The notes below the pieces were generated by a model. That model was not told the origin of the DNA. It saw only the letters and a program-made list of their open reading frames with translations, and did no database searches. DNA of 64,000 nucleotides from Bacteroidales bacterium (GTDB taxonomy: Bacteria > Bacteroidota > Bacteroidia > Bacteroidales > UBA1402). The stretch lies in assembly GCA_021373135.1 (NCBI GenBank), contig JAJFTH010000001.1, positions 1 through 64,000 of the forward strand, given 5' to 3'. The position numbers were made by a program, and so were the translations under genes. This document shows positions 28,389 through 36,625 of the stretch, in pieces. How positions within the stretch are numbered: position 1 is the stretch's first letter; each line of letters starts with the position of its first letter.

Positions 28389-29546
28389 ATGACAAAAATA
28401 CTTATCTTGATTGACTACTCCAGTGAATTCAGCCGGGAACTGCTGAAGGGTATCATCCAATATTCCAAAGATTTCGGTCCCTGGACTTTCTACCGGTTAC
28501 CTTCTTATTACAAGTCACTTTATGGGAAGGAAGGTATTGTGAAATGGGCAAAAAAATGGGGTGCTGATGCAATCATTGCTCAATGGGATACGGAGGGCAG
28601 AACCTTGTTGAAAGAATTGGATATTCCTGTCATTCTTCAGAATTACAAAGAACGTAGCGGATATTTTTCAAATCTGACCGGAGATTATACCGGAACAGGT
28701 GCGATGGCTGCCAGATTTTTTTCACAAAAAGGATTTAAAAATTTCGCTTTCTATGGGAATAAGGATGTAATCTGGTCAATGGAAAGAAGGGACGGGTTTA
28801 AAAATGAAGTTGAAAAAATCGGAGGTCGCTTTTATAGCCTTGAAGTTGAGTCTATTGAAGACAATCAGATGGAAAACGGCTATTCTCATTTGGATGAATG
28901 GCTTTTGTCATTACCTAAACCAATCGCATTGTTTGCTTGTGATGACAATTTTGCCTTACAGATCACAGAGACATGTAAAATAAACAATATCAATATTCCC
29001 AATGACATTTCACTTTTAGGCGTTGATAACGATGAGCTTATCTGTAACTTGTCAGACCCTCCCATCTCTTCTATTGTCTTGGATGTACAAAAAGGTGGAT
29101 ATGAAGCCGGTCGACTCTTGCATCAACTCATCAGGAAAGAAAGAAGCGAACCCTTTAACATTGTTGTCAATCCGGTAAGGATTGAAGCCAGGTTATCGAC
29201 TGAAAAATATGTCGTTACGAATAAGAATATTATGACTGTCATAAAATACATAGAGGAAAACTTCGCATCGGATATTTCCATCACTGATTTCACAAAATTA
29301 GTTCCACTTTCAAGACGTCTTTTGGAAATCAAATTCAAGGAAGAATTGGGCACATCCATTTATCAATTTATTATAAACTTCCGGATTGAGTATTTTGCCA
29401 ACCTATTGTTGACCACCGATCAGCCTTTGTATGAATTGGCACTTCAATCCGGTTTTAATGATTGCAAGAATATTTCCAGGACATTCAAAAAGCTAAAAAA
29501 CTGCACTCCGCTTGAGTTTAAACACAAATTTGGTTCCAAATCGTAA
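28389..29546 (+). CDS. XylR-like AraC-family transcriptional regulator with periplasmic-binding-type sensor
   Basis: 385 residues in two parts. Residues 1-270 form a LacI/periplasmic-binding-protein fold (ILIDYSSEFSRELLKGIIQYSKDFG; GADAIIAQWD; FACDDNFALQITETCKINNINIPNDISLLGVDNDELICNLSDPPISSI). Residues 285-385 form an AraC-type double helix-turn-helix (ITDFTKLVPLSRRLLEIKFKEELG; LYELALQSGFNDCKNISRTFKKLKNCTPLEFK). This is the architecture of E. coli XylR, a cytoplasmic sensor of a monosaccharide. It is divergent from susC and is the likely regulator of the locus. The ligand would be a monosaccharide released from the imported glycan. Confidence 0.92.
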   Translation: MTKILILIDYSSEFSRELLKGIIQYSKDFGPWTFYRLPSYYKSLYGKEGIVKWAKKWGADAIIAQWDTEGRTLLKELDIPVILQNYKERSGYFSNLTGDYTGTGAMAARFFSQKGFKNFAFYGNKDVIWSMERRDGFKNEVEKIGGRFYSLEVESIEDNQMENGYSHLDEWLLSLPKPIALFACDDNFALQITETCKINNINIPNDISLLGVDNDELICNLSDPPISSIVLDVQKGGYEAGRLLHQLIRKERSEPFNIVVNPVRIEARLSTEKYVVTNKNIMTVIKYIEENFASDISITDFTKLVPLSRRLLEIKFKEELGTSIYQFIINFRIEYFANLLLTTDQPLYELALQSGFNDCKNISRTFKKLKNCTPLEFKHKFGSKS

Positions 29547-29606
29547 CAATTTCGCTTTCTGAGACTCAAAATACGCTTTTCATCCATCATTAAAAAATGA
29601 TTCCCT

Positions 29607-29614
29607 TATTTTTG
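29607..29614 (+). promoter_or_regulatory. Possible -7 element upstream of nagB
   Basis: TATTTTTG fits TAnnTTTG exactly, but no TTTG lies 18-21 bp upstream, so the promoter is weak or activator-dependent. It would give a 5' UTR of about 120 nt before the nagB ATG at 29743. Confidence 0.3.
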
Positions 29615-29742
29615 CCTGAAATGTTCAGGGTATATATGAGGCCGTTTGCTATCTGCATTGGATGAGGATTTGTAATCTTTGATCAGAATATGGATATTAA
29701 AGACTATCCTGAAAAATCGGATAATTTTAATATTAGGAAGTT

Positions 29743-30507
29743 ATGCTATTGGAAAAGAATTTTGGGCGGTTGATTGTCAAAGTGTATGAAAACCGTCAAA
29801 CTATGGGTGAAGAGGCAGCCAAAGAAGCCTCAGGTTACATTATTGAACAGTTAAAGATCAAAGAGTTTCTGAATATCGTATTTGCGGCAGCTCCTTCTCA
29901 AAATGAGTTCCTCGCAGCATTAGCGGCCAGCGAGGGCATTGATTGGACGAGAATCAATGCATTCCACATGGATGAGTATATAGGATTGCCCGATGATGCG
30001 CCACAAGGCTTCGGAAATTTCCTGAAATCGGCCATTTTTTCAAAAGTGCCGTTCCGTTCGGTAAACTATCTGAATAAATCCAATTTATCTCCTTCAGAGA
30101 TTTGTGAAAAGTATACCCAATTATTACTCAAATATCCCGTTGATATTGTCATGATGGGCATTGGCGAAAACGGGCATATTGCGTTTAACGACCCTCATGT
30201 GGCAATGTTCAATGATTTGAAAATGGTTAAAGTGGTTGAGTTGGATAAGACTTGCCGCAATCAACAGGTCAATGACGGGTGTTTTGCATCCATGGACTTA
30301 GTGCCGATGCACGCAATTACTCTTACGGTTCCGACATTGATGTCTGCAAACAGGCTTTTCTGTATTGTGCCGGGTAAATTAAAGGCCAATGCAGTGAAAA
30401 ACACCCTTACAGGCAGCATATCCGAAAAATGCCCTGCTACCATTCTGAGAACGCATCCGTCCGCTACACTTTATTGTGATAAAGACAGTGCAGCATTTAT
30501 CGGATGA
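29743..30507 (+). CDS. nagB: Glucosamine-6-phosphate deaminase
   Basis: 254 residues, cytoplasmic. Motifs are AAAPSQNEFLAAL (sugar-phosphate loop region), INAFHMDEYIGLP with the catalytic Asp, and MMGIGENGHIAFNDP with the acid-base His, as in NagB. It converts glucosamine-6-phosphate to fructose-6-phosphate and ammonia, feeding GlcN/GlcNAc into glycolysis. It lies next to the PUL regulator, which supports an amino-sugar substrate for the PUL. The stop is followed by a strong terminator. A 6-phosphogluconolactonase-type paralogue is the alternative, but the NagB motifs fit better. Confidence 0.9.
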   Translation: MLLEKNFGRLIVKVYENRQTMGEEAAKEASGYIIEQLKIKEFLNIVFAAAPSQNEFLAALAASEGIDWTRINAFHMDEYIGLPDDAPQGFGNFLKSAIFSKVPFRSVNYLNKSNLSPSEICEKYTQLLLKYPVDIVMMGIGENGHIAFNDPHVAMFNDLKMVKVVELDKTCRNQQVNDGCFASMDLVPMHAITLTVPTLMSANRLFCIVPGKLKANAVKNTLTGSISEKCPATILRTHPSATLYCDKDSAAFIG

Positions 30508-30552
30508 AAAGAAAGCTACTTTCCCCGTAATATTTGTAAGACTTTTTATAGT

Positions 30553-30597
30553 GCGCTACCATTTCTGTTCCGGAAATGGTAGCGCATAATTTTATAA
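30553..30597 (+). terminator. Rho-independent terminator after nagB
   Basis: A perfect 13-bp stem (GCGCTACCATTTC at 30553-30565 with GAAATGGTAGCGC at 30573-30585) and a 7-nt loop, followed by an AT-rich run (ATAATTTTAT). Confidence 0.8.
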
Positions 30598-30730
30598 CAT
30601 TCATTCCGAAAAATCTTTACAACCATCTGATATCTTTATAAACTTCCATCCGGAAAAAAGGAAAAGTGATCTTAAGATGGATGGATTGTTGATCGATGAA
30701 GAACTTTATTTCCAAACTTTTCGTTTCAAC

Positions 30731-30763
30731 TTTTGCATATCTTAAAAAAACGCTGTACTTTTG
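30731..30763 (+). promoter_or_regulatory. Promoter of the rplM-rpsI operon
   Basis: TTTTG at 30731-30735 and TACTTTTG at 30756-30763 are spaced by 20 bp, a near-ideal Bacteroidetes promoter. It implies a leader of about 110 nt ahead of the GTG start of rplM. Confidence 0.75.
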
Positions 30764-30882
30764 CAGGCCGATTATTTTCGAAAAAAAGTGTAAGATTTTA
30801 ATTCTAAGCAGATTAAGGTTCATGTGTCCGAATCGGGGTCTGTAAGGAATCAATAGTTTTTTAATCAATTAAAATTTAAGCA

Positions 30883-31338
30883 GTGGATACTTTGAGTTAC
30901 AAGACCATTTCTGCAAACAAAGCAACGGCGCAAAAAGAGTGGGTTGTAGTTGATGCAACCGATCAGGTGCTGGGACGTTTGGCTACAAAAGTTGCCAAAT
31001 TGCTGAGAGGCAAATACAAACCCAGCTTTACCCCGCATGTTGACTGTGGTGATAATGTTATCATCCTCAATGCAGATAAAGTAAAATTGACGGGCAACAA
31101 ATGGGATGACCGTGTTTATGTGAGCCATACCGGATATCCTGGTGGCCAACGTTTTATGTCACCAGCAAAAATGATGGCAAAAGACCCTACGAGACTTTAT
31201 AGAAAAGTTGTCAAAGGTATGCTCCCCAAAAACCGTTTGGGCGAGGCAGTTATCGGAAACATGTATGTTTATACGGGTACTGAACATCCGCACGAAGCAC
31301 AGAGTCCGAAAGTTATTGATATAAATTCTCTTAAATAA
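30883..31338 (+). CDS. rplM: 50S ribosomal protein L13
   Basis: 151 residues starting at a GTG codon. The N-terminus MDTLSYKTISANKATAQKEW is the conserved Bacteroidales L13 start, which supports the non-ATG choice. Conserved family blocks are WVVVDATDQVLGRLATKVAKLLRGK, PHVDCGDNVIILNADKVKLTG and VVKGMLPKNRLG. It is a large-subunit assembly protein, co-transcribed with rpsI 5 nt downstream. Confidence 0.97.
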   Translation: MDTLSYKTISANKATAQKEWVVVDATDQVLGRLATKVAKLLRGKYKPSFTPHVDCGDNVIILNADKVKLTGNKWDDRVYVSHTGYPGGQRFMSPAKMMAKDPTRLYRKVVKGMLPKNRLGEAVIGNMYVYTGTEHPHEAQSPKVIDINSLK

Positions 31339-31343
31339 GAAGT

Positions 31344-31730
31344 ATGGAAGCAGTAAATGCAATAGGAAGAAGAAAAGCTGCGGTTGCTCGTGTCTTCGTT
31401 AGTGAAGGAACCGGAACAATCACCATCAACAAACGTGATTTGATTCTTTATTTTCCATCCAGTATTCTCCAATATGTCGTTAGACAACCACTGAACAAAA
31501 TCGGTGTTGCTGAGAAATATGACATTCGTGTGAATCTTGACGGAGGTGGTTTCAAAGGTCAGGCAGAAGCCTTGCGTTTGGCGATTGCTCGTGCTTTGGT
31601 GAAAATCAACCCGGAAGACAAGTCAGCCTTGCGTTCTGAAGGATTCATGACCCGCGATTCACGCGTTGTTGAACGTAAGAAACCAGGTCGTCCAAAAGCA
31701 AGAAAGAGGTTCCAATTCAGCAAGCGTTAA
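31344..31730 (+). CDS. rpsI: 30S ribosomal protein S9
   Basis: 128 residues, normal length. It has AIGRRKAAVARVFVSEGTGTITIN at the N-terminus, GGGFKGQAEALRLAIARAL in the middle and the basic KPGRPKARKRFQFSKR tail that reaches the P-site tRNA. It is partnered with L13 as in nearly all bacteria. Confidence 0.97.
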   Translation: MEAVNAIGRRKAAVARVFVSEGTGTITINKRDLILYFPSSILQYVVRQPLNKIGVAEKYDIRVNLDGGGFKGQAEALRLAIARALVKINPEDKSALRSEGFMTRDSRVVERKKPGRPKARKRFQFSKR

Positions 31731-31781
31731 TCGCTTTGATACCACTGCTCTTTAATATAAGACGCGTTTAGTATCTAAATG

Positions 31782-31824
31782 GCCGGGACTTCAGGTTGCT
31801 TGGTGCAACCAAAAACTACCCGGC
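31782..31824 (+). promoter_or_regulatory. Structured leader upstream of rpsB
   Basis: Two nested stems precede rpsB: GCCGGG (31782-31787) with CCCGGC (31819-31824), enclosing GGTTGC (31794-31799) with GCAACC (31805-31810) and a 5-nt loop. The compact GC-rich fold in AT-rich surroundings, 46 nt before the S2 start, suggests an S2-responsive autoregulatory leader. No intrinsic-terminator U-run is present, so control of translation is more likely than termination. Confidence 0.5.
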
Positions 31825-31869
31825 GATTGAATGAATCCAAAAGAAAGTAAACGAATAAAACAAACAAAA

Positions 31870-32724
31870 ATGTCAAGAACAAATTTTGATCAATTGTTGG
31901 AAGCCGGTGTGCATTTCGGACACCTGAAAAGAAAATGGAATCCTGCCATGGCACCTTACATTTTCATGGAACGCAACGGCATCCACATTATAGACTTACA
32001 CAAAACGGTTGCTAAAGTGGACGAAGCTGCAGAAGTTTTGAAAGGTATAGCAAAAAGTGGCAAAAAGATTCTTTTTGTCGCTACCAAGAAACAAGCAAAA
32101 CAAGTGGTAGCCGATATGGCAACTTCCATCAATATGCCTTACGTGATTGAACGCTGGCCAGGTGGTATGTTGACCAACTTCCCTACCATTCGGAAGGCAG
32201 TCAAGAAGATGTCCACCATCGACAAAATGATTACAGATGGTACATTCAACAACCTCTCCAAAAGAGAACGTCTTCAAGTGACCCGTCAACGGGCCAAGCT
32301 GGAAAAGAATTTAGGCAGTATCGCTGACCTGAACCGTCTTCCTTCAGCACTGTTCGTTGTTGACGTCATGAAGGAACAGATTTCAGTGCAGGAAGCACTC
32401 CGTTTGGGTATTCCTGTTTTCGCAATGGTTGATACAAATTCCAATCCGGAAGTCATTGATTATGTCATTCCTGCCAACGACGATGCAACAAAATCCATCG
32501 AAGTGATTTTGGGTGCGGTTTGTACAGCTATCAGTGAAGGTCTGGAAGAACGTAAAGCTGAAAAGGTTGACATGGCTGCTGCTGAAGGCGATGAAAACGC
32601 TGAAGTTCCTGTTAAGAGAGAACGTCGCGGAAAAGCCAAGAAAGAACTGATCCATAAAGATGACGTTGAGGCTTTGAAGGCAAATGTCGCCGCTAAGTAC
32701 ATCAAGAAAGAGGACGAAGAATAA
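31870..32724 (+). CDS. rpsB: 30S ribosomal protein S2
   Basis: 284 residues from the ATG at 31870 (MSRTNFDQLLEAGVHFGH), which matches the usual S2 start. An in-frame ATG at 31831 would add 13 residues (MNPKESKRIKQTK) and is less likely. Signatures are GVHFGHLKRKWNPAM, IIDLHKT, WPGGMLTNFPTIRK and ALFVVDVMKEQISVQEALRLGIPVFAMVDTNSNP. The acidic and basic C-terminal extension after residue 230 is typical for Bacteroidetes. It is followed by tsf as in most bacteria. Confidence 0.97.
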   Translation: MSRTNFDQLLEAGVHFGHLKRKWNPAMAPYIFMERNGIHIIDLHKTVAKVDEAAEVLKGIAKSGKKILFVATKKQAKQVVADMATSINMPYVIERWPGGMLTNFPTIRKAVKKMSTIDKMITDGTFNNLSKRERLQVTRQRAKLEKNLGSIADLNRLPSALFVVDVMKEQISVQEALRLGIPVFAMVDTNSNPEVIDYVIPANDDATKSIEVILGAVCTAISEGLEERKAEKVDMAAAEGDENAEVPVKRERRGKAKKELIHKDDVEALKANVAAKYIKKEDEE

Positions 32725-32745
32725 GCTACAAAATTCTCATTATAT

Positions 32746-32794
32746 CAATGTGCTGATGTGCTTGTTTTTAGAACAAAAGCATATGGGCACATTG
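32746..32794 (+). promoter_or_regulatory. Hairpin in the rpsB-tsf spacer
   Basis: CAATGTGC (32746-32753) pairs exactly with GCACATTG (32787-32794), enclosing a partial inner stem around GCTTGTT...AACAAAAGC. It is followed by TTGTTTTAAT. It may act as a partial terminator or processing site that sets the S2:EF-Ts ratio. Confidence 0.45.
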
Positions 32795-32837
32795 TTGTTT
32801 TAATCCAGAATTATTAACGAAATAAATAAATTATACT

Positions 32838-33659
32838 ATGGCAGTTACTATTGCAGAAATCTCAAGACTCCGTACAATGACAGGAGCCGGGATGATGGAT
32901 TGTAAGAAAGCTTTGACTGAAGCAAACAATGACTTCGACGAAGCTGTTAAAATCATTCGTGAAAGAGGTAAGGCTATTGCTGCAAAACGCAGTGATCGCG
33001 AGGCTTCAGAAGGTTGTGTATTGGCTGGTTCCAACGGTGGCTTTGCTGCTGTTTTAGCTTTGAAATGCGAAACCGACTTTGTTGCTCAGAATGCTGATTT
33101 TGTCGCCTTGACACAATCCATTTTGGATGTTGCTTTGACTCAACAACCTGACACATTAGACGATCTGAAGAAACTCCCAATCAATGGCAAAGACATTGCT
33201 TCACTGGTTACAGAACGTAGTGGCGTTACCGGCGAAAAAATGGAATTGGACTATTACGAACACGTAAAAGATGCATTTGTCATTACCTATATTCACCCGG
33301 GGAATAAATTGGCATCCATTGTTTCTTTCAATAAGGATACGGAATATCAGGTTGCACGAGACGTTGCCATGCAAGTGGCCGCTATGAACCCAATTTCTCT
33401 GGATCGCAAATCCGTACCGGCTTCAGTGATAGAAAACGAACTGGAAATTGGTCGCGAAAAAGCCCGTCAGGAAGGGAAACCTGAAAACATGTTGGATAAA
33501 ATTGCTCAAGGCCGTTTGAATAAGTTCTATCAGGAATCCACTTTGGTGGAACAAGCATTCATCAAAGATGCAAAGATGACTATCGAACAATATTTGAAGA
33601 GCAATGACAAGAATCTGAAAATTTCAGATTTCAAACGTGTTACTTTGAATGAAGAATAA
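32838..33659 (+). CDS. tsf: Elongation factor Ts
   Basis: 273 residues, normal length. The N-terminal UBA-like domain (ISRLRTMTGAGMMDCKKALTEANNDFDEAVKIIRERG) and the core motif KCETDFVAQNADF, whose TDFV motif contacts EF-Tu, are present. It is the guanine-nucleotide exchange factor for EF-Tu. It is the last gene of the ribosomal cluster and ends at a bidirectional terminator. Confidence 0.97.
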   Translation: MAVTIAEISRLRTMTGAGMMDCKKALTEANNDFDEAVKIIRERGKAIAAKRSDREASEGCVLAGSNGGFAAVLALKCETDFVAQNADFVALTQSILDVALTQQPDTLDDLKKLPINGKDIASLVTERSGVTGEKMELDYYEHVKDAFVITYIHPGNKLASIVSFNKDTEYQVARDVAMQVAAMNPISLDRKSVPASVIENELEIGREKARQEGKPENMLDKIAQGRLNKFYQESTLVEQAFIKDAKMTIEQYLKSNDKNLKISDFKRVTLNEE

Positions 33660-33680
33660 AAATCACCCCCAATAACTTTG

Positions 33681-33713
33681 AAAAGGCTGGAACTTCTTTG
33701 GTTCCAGCCTTTT
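33681..33713. terminator. Bidirectional terminator between tsf and leuB
   Basis: AAAAGGCTGGAAC (33681-33693) pairs with GTTCCAGCCTTTT (33701-33713), a perfect 13-bp stem with a 7-nt loop. It has a T-run on each strand and can serve both convergent units. Confidence 0.9.
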
Positions 33714-33737
33714 TAGTATGTCACAAAATGGAATTGT

Positions 33738-34811
33738 TTATCCTTTGATATAGTTTACCAGCCAATCCCCCACTTCACTGGTCTTGCGTGCTTTCTGACC
33801 CGGCTCAGTAGTGATATCCTCGGTAACAAATCCCGCATCCATGCTGGCGGTGACAGCTTCACGAATAATCTGGCCTTCTTTCATCAGGCCAAATGCATAT
33901 TCAAACATCATGGCAGCTGAAAGAACGGTAGCCAATGGATTTGCGATATCTTTGCCCGCTGCTTGCGGATAAGATCCGTGGATGGGTTCAAAGACAGAGG
34001 TATGAAGACCAATAGAAGCCGATGGCAACATACCGAGTGAACCGGTAATGACGGAAGCCTCATCCGTGAGGATGTCTCCGAACATGTTTTCCGTTACCAG
34101 TACATCAAAGCTGGATGGCCATTGAACGAGACGCATGGCTGCATTATCCACATAAATATATTCAACCTGAATATCAGGATAGTACGGTGCCATTTCCTGA
34201 GCAATCTGCCGCCAAAGACGAGAGGTCTCCAAAATATTGGCCTTATCCACCACCGTCAGTTTTTTTCTGCGTTTACCTGCATATTCAAAAGCCAGCTTCA
34301 GGATTCGTTCAATTTCTTCGCGGCTATAGACACAAGTATCCACCGCAGTATTGCCATCTTCACTCCGACCTTGAGGGCGGCCAAAATACAGCCCCCCTGT
34401 CAGTTCACGAATGCAAAGGAAATCAGCATGTTCAACCAGATCAGCCCGCAAAGGTGAACGGCTGATCAAAGACGGGAAAACATTGACAGGACGAAGGTTT
34501 GCATACAAACCCAGTTTCTTGCGCATGGCCAACAATCCTTGTTCCGGACGAATTTTCGCCGTGGGGTCATTGTCGTATTTTGGAGAGCCGATGGCTCCGA
34601 AAAGCACCGCATCCGATTTCATGCAAAGTTCATGGGTGCTGTCCGGATAGGGATTTCCGAAGGCATCTATGGCACAGGCTCCAACCAGTGCCATTTCATC
34701 ATTCAATGTATGGCCAAATTTTTCACAAACGGCTTTTGTAACTTTCAATGCCTGTTCTACAATCTCAGGACCAATACCGTCACCGGGAAGTACTGCAATA
34801 TTCAATTTCAT
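33738..34811 (-). CDS. leuB: 3-isopropylmalate dehydrogenase
   Basis: 357 residues, cytoplasmic. Motifs are [22 protein letters not shown], the catalytic-region [28 protein letters not shown], and [28 protein letters not shown], as in LeuB. It is an NAD-dependent oxidative decarboxylase in leucine synthesis. Because cimA is in the same operon, it very likely also converts beta-methylmalate to 2-oxobutanoate for isoleucine. It is the last gene of the operon, separated from cimA by a 188-bp spacer holding two copies of the dispersed repeat. Confidence 0.96.
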   Translation of the reverse strand: MKLNIAVLPGDGIGPEIVEQALKVTKAVCEKFGHTLNDEMALVGACAIDAFGNPYPDSTHELCMKSDAVLFGAIGSPKYDNDPTAKIRPEQGLLAMRKKLGLYANLRPVNVFPSLISRSPLRADLVEHADFLCIRELTGGLYFGRPQGRSEDGNTAVDTCVYSREEIERILKLAFEYAGKRRKKLTVVDKANILETSRLWRQIAQEMAPYYPDIQVEYIYVDNAAMRLVQWPSSFDVLVTENMFGDILTDEASVITGSLGMLPSASIGLHTSVFEPIHGSYPQAAGKDIANPLATVLSAAMMFEYAFGLMKEGQIIREAVTASMDAGFVTEDITTEPGQKARKTSEVGDWLVNYIKG

Positions 34812-34846
34812 CTCATTATTTTTTTATCTTAACATTCAAGCATTTT

Positions 34847-34899
34847 AACTCGCTAAATAATTGTTCACTTGTGTAAGCGATAGATCGGGCTCGTTTCAT
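34847..34899 (+). repeat. Dispersed repeat copy 1 (palindromic ends), cimA-leuB spacer
   Basis: It begins AACTCGC and ends GCTCGTTTCAT, the family's terminal motifs. Its 37-bp core (CTAAATAATTGTTCACTTGTGTAAGCGATAGATC and neighbours, 34854-34888) is nearly identical to the copy at 36567-36621. Confidence 0.75.
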
Positions 34900-34926
34900 T
34901 CGATCATATTTTTTTGCTAAAGGTTA

Positions 34927-34989
34927 TATGGAACTCGCATGTCAGATTTTCATCATTTTTTGGAATAGACCTGTTCATGCTTCTTTCCT
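34927..34989 (+). repeat. Dispersed repeat copy 2, cimA-leuB spacer
   Basis: ATGGAACTCGCATGTCA begins the copy and a diverged right end (TTCATGCTTCTTTCC) closes it. It has the same layout and left end as the copies at 43113-43175 (reversed) and 61185-61247. Confidence 0.65.
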
Positions 34990-34999
34990 ATTGTTCGGT

Positions 35000-36529
35000 T
35001 TAATCCGTGTTCTTGTCCCAGTCCTCAATGATGTTCAACATCTTGATGGTCGCCTTGATGGCAGCCTCAGCCTGGTCAGCATCCAGTCCACTGGTTTTGA
35101 AATTCTTGTCTTTATATGACCAACAAATGACGGTCTGCACAAAAGCGTCCGTACGTCCGCCGGGTGGAATCGTCACTTCATAGTTGGTCAGCATCGGGAA
35201 AATACGGTTTTGGGATTCGTAAATTTTATGCAATGATTTTACAAAAGCATCGTATTGGCCATCTCCAGGGGATGTTTCCTGAAAGATTTCCCCGTTGATG
35301 TCGAGCATGACGGTGGCAACAGGTTTCAGATTCTGGACCAGGGACAGGGAATAATTCAGGATACGCACGGACTGGTTTCCGTTAGCATGTTTGAGCACAT
35401 CGGAAATGATGTAAGGCAGATCTTCCTGGGTTACAAGTTCTTTTTTGTCCCCCAGCTGGATGATGCGGTCTGTCACCAGTCGCATGGATTCTTCATCCAA
35501 CTCAATGCCCAATGCATCCAGGTTTTTCTGGATACTGGCTTTCCCGGAAGTCTTGCCAAGTGCATATTCACGGGTACGGCCAAAACGTTCCGGCAACAAA
35601 TCGTTGAAATACAGGTTGTTTTTGGCATCTCCATCGGCATGTATTCCTGCACACTGAGTAAAAACATTGTCACCGATCACCGGTTTGTTGGCCGGAATAC
35701 GGATACCAGAATACGACTCGACAATCTTGCTGACCGAAGTCAATTTTTCTTCACGGACACTGGTCTTTATCTTCAACTGATCATGCAACACGGCAATGAC
35801 ACTGGTCAACGGAGCATTTCCTGCGCGCTCACCAAGTCCGTTGACTGTGGCATGAACGCCCATGATTCCGGCCCGTACTGCTGCGTATGTATTGGCTACG
35901 GCCAAATCGTAATCGTTGTGTGCATGGAAGTCAAAATGCAAGCCCGGATATCGTTGTATCATGGTAGAACAGAACGTTCCTGTCTGGTCTGGATTCAGTA
36001 CACCCAGCGTATCCGGCAACATAAAACGTTTAACCGGTTGATCCTTCAACCCGTCCATCAGGAATTGAACATAATCTGGAGAACTCAGCATACCATTCGA
36101 CCAGTCTTCCAGATACAGATTTATGGTAATGCCCATGGCCTGAGCAAAGGCAATTTCATCCTTCACATCCTGTAAATGCTGTTCAGGAGTTTTTCGAAGT
36201 TGCTCCGTCACATGCTTGAGCGACCCCTTGCAAAGCAGATTTGCCACTGAACAGCCTGCATCTTTCACCCATTTCAGGGATACGCCTTTATCAATGAAGC
36301 TCAATATCTCAATGCGTTCGAGCACATCGTGAAGGGAAGCCCAAGCGGCAATGCGCTTAACAGCTTCAAATTCGCCGGTGGAGACACGGGCCGAGGCAAC
36401 CTCCACCCTGTCTACTTTCAGCTCTTCCAATAGCAGTCGGACAATACTGAGTTTCTCCTGAACGGCAAAAGAGACACCGGAAGTTTGTTCTCCGTCCCTT
36501 AAGGTCGTATCCAATATTTCTACTTTCAT
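35000..36529 (-). CDS. cimA: Citramalate synthase (Leptospira type)
   Basis: 509 residues. The N-terminal HMGL-type TIM barrel starts [18 protein letters not shown] and carries the metal ligand motif HAHNDYDL. The region ASARVSTGEFEAVKRI ... ANLLCKGSLKH ... NLYLEDWSNGM ... LPDTLGVLNP ... NGLGERAGNAPL is very close, as I recall it, to Leptospira interrogans citramalate synthase, including the Tyr of YLEDWSNG in the pyruvate pocket. The linker and C-terminal LeuA-type regulatory domain (about 390-505, ISPGDGQYDAFVKSLHK-like, YEVTIPPGGRTDAFV) are present. It condenses pyruvate and acetyl-CoA, giving a threonine-independent route to isoleucine. A second 2-isopropylmalate synthase is the alternative. 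Confidence 0.85.
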   Translation of the reverse strand: MKVEILDTTLRDGEQTSGVSFAVQEKLSIVRLLLEELKVDRVEVASARVSTGEFEAVKRIAAWASLHDVLERIEILSFIDKGVSLKWVKDAGCSVANLLCKGSLKHVTEQLRKTPEQHLQDVKDEIAFAQAMGITINLYLEDWSNGMLSSPDYVQFLMDGLKDQPVKRFMLPDTLGVLNPDQTGTFCSTMIQRYPGLHFDFHAHNDYDLAVANTYAAVRAGIMGVHATVNGLGERAGNAPLTSVIAVLHDQLKIKTSVREEKLTSVSKIVESYSGIRIPANKPVIGDNVFTQCAGIHADGDAKNNLYFNDLLPERFGRTREYALGKTSGKASIQKNLDALGIELDEESMRLVTDRIIQLGDKKELVTQEDLPYIISDVLKHANGNQSVRILNYSLSLVQNLKPVATVMLDINGEIFQETSPGDGQYDAFVKSLHKIYESQNRIFPMLTNYEVTIPPGGRTDAFVQTVICWSYKDKNFKTSGLDADQAEAAIKATIKMLNIIEDWDKNTD

Positions 36530-36566
36530 CTCATTATTTCTATTTTGATATTTAAGTATTCGATGT

Positions 36567-36621
36567 AACTCGCCAAATAATTGTTCACTTGTGTGAGCGA
36601 TAGATCATGGGTTCGTTTCAT
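36567..36621 (+). repeat. Dispersed repeat copy 3, leuD-cimA spacer
   Basis: It begins AACTCGC, ends GTTCGTTTCAT and shares a core of about 35 bp with the copy at 34847-34899 with only a few differences. Both copies lie just upstream of a gene start with the same AATAATGAGATGAAA context, as if the whole spacer had been duplicated. Confidence 0.75.
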
Positions 36622-36625
36622 CCTT

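Larger units (their letters stand above)
30508..30882. other. 375-bp intergenic region between nagB and rplM
   Basis: It holds the nagB terminator (30553-30597), then AT-rich sequence without a gene, then the rplM promoter (30731-30763) and a leader of about 110 nt. The leader contains short complementary segments around 30828-30852 and could be an L13 autoregulatory structure; this is not established. Confidence 0.45.

Noticed and set aside
35255..36175. Open frame of 306 codons on the plus strand, antisense to cimA
   Set aside because: It is a shadow of the cimA codons; the cimA protein has complete family motifs and the antisense translation shows no recognisable domain.
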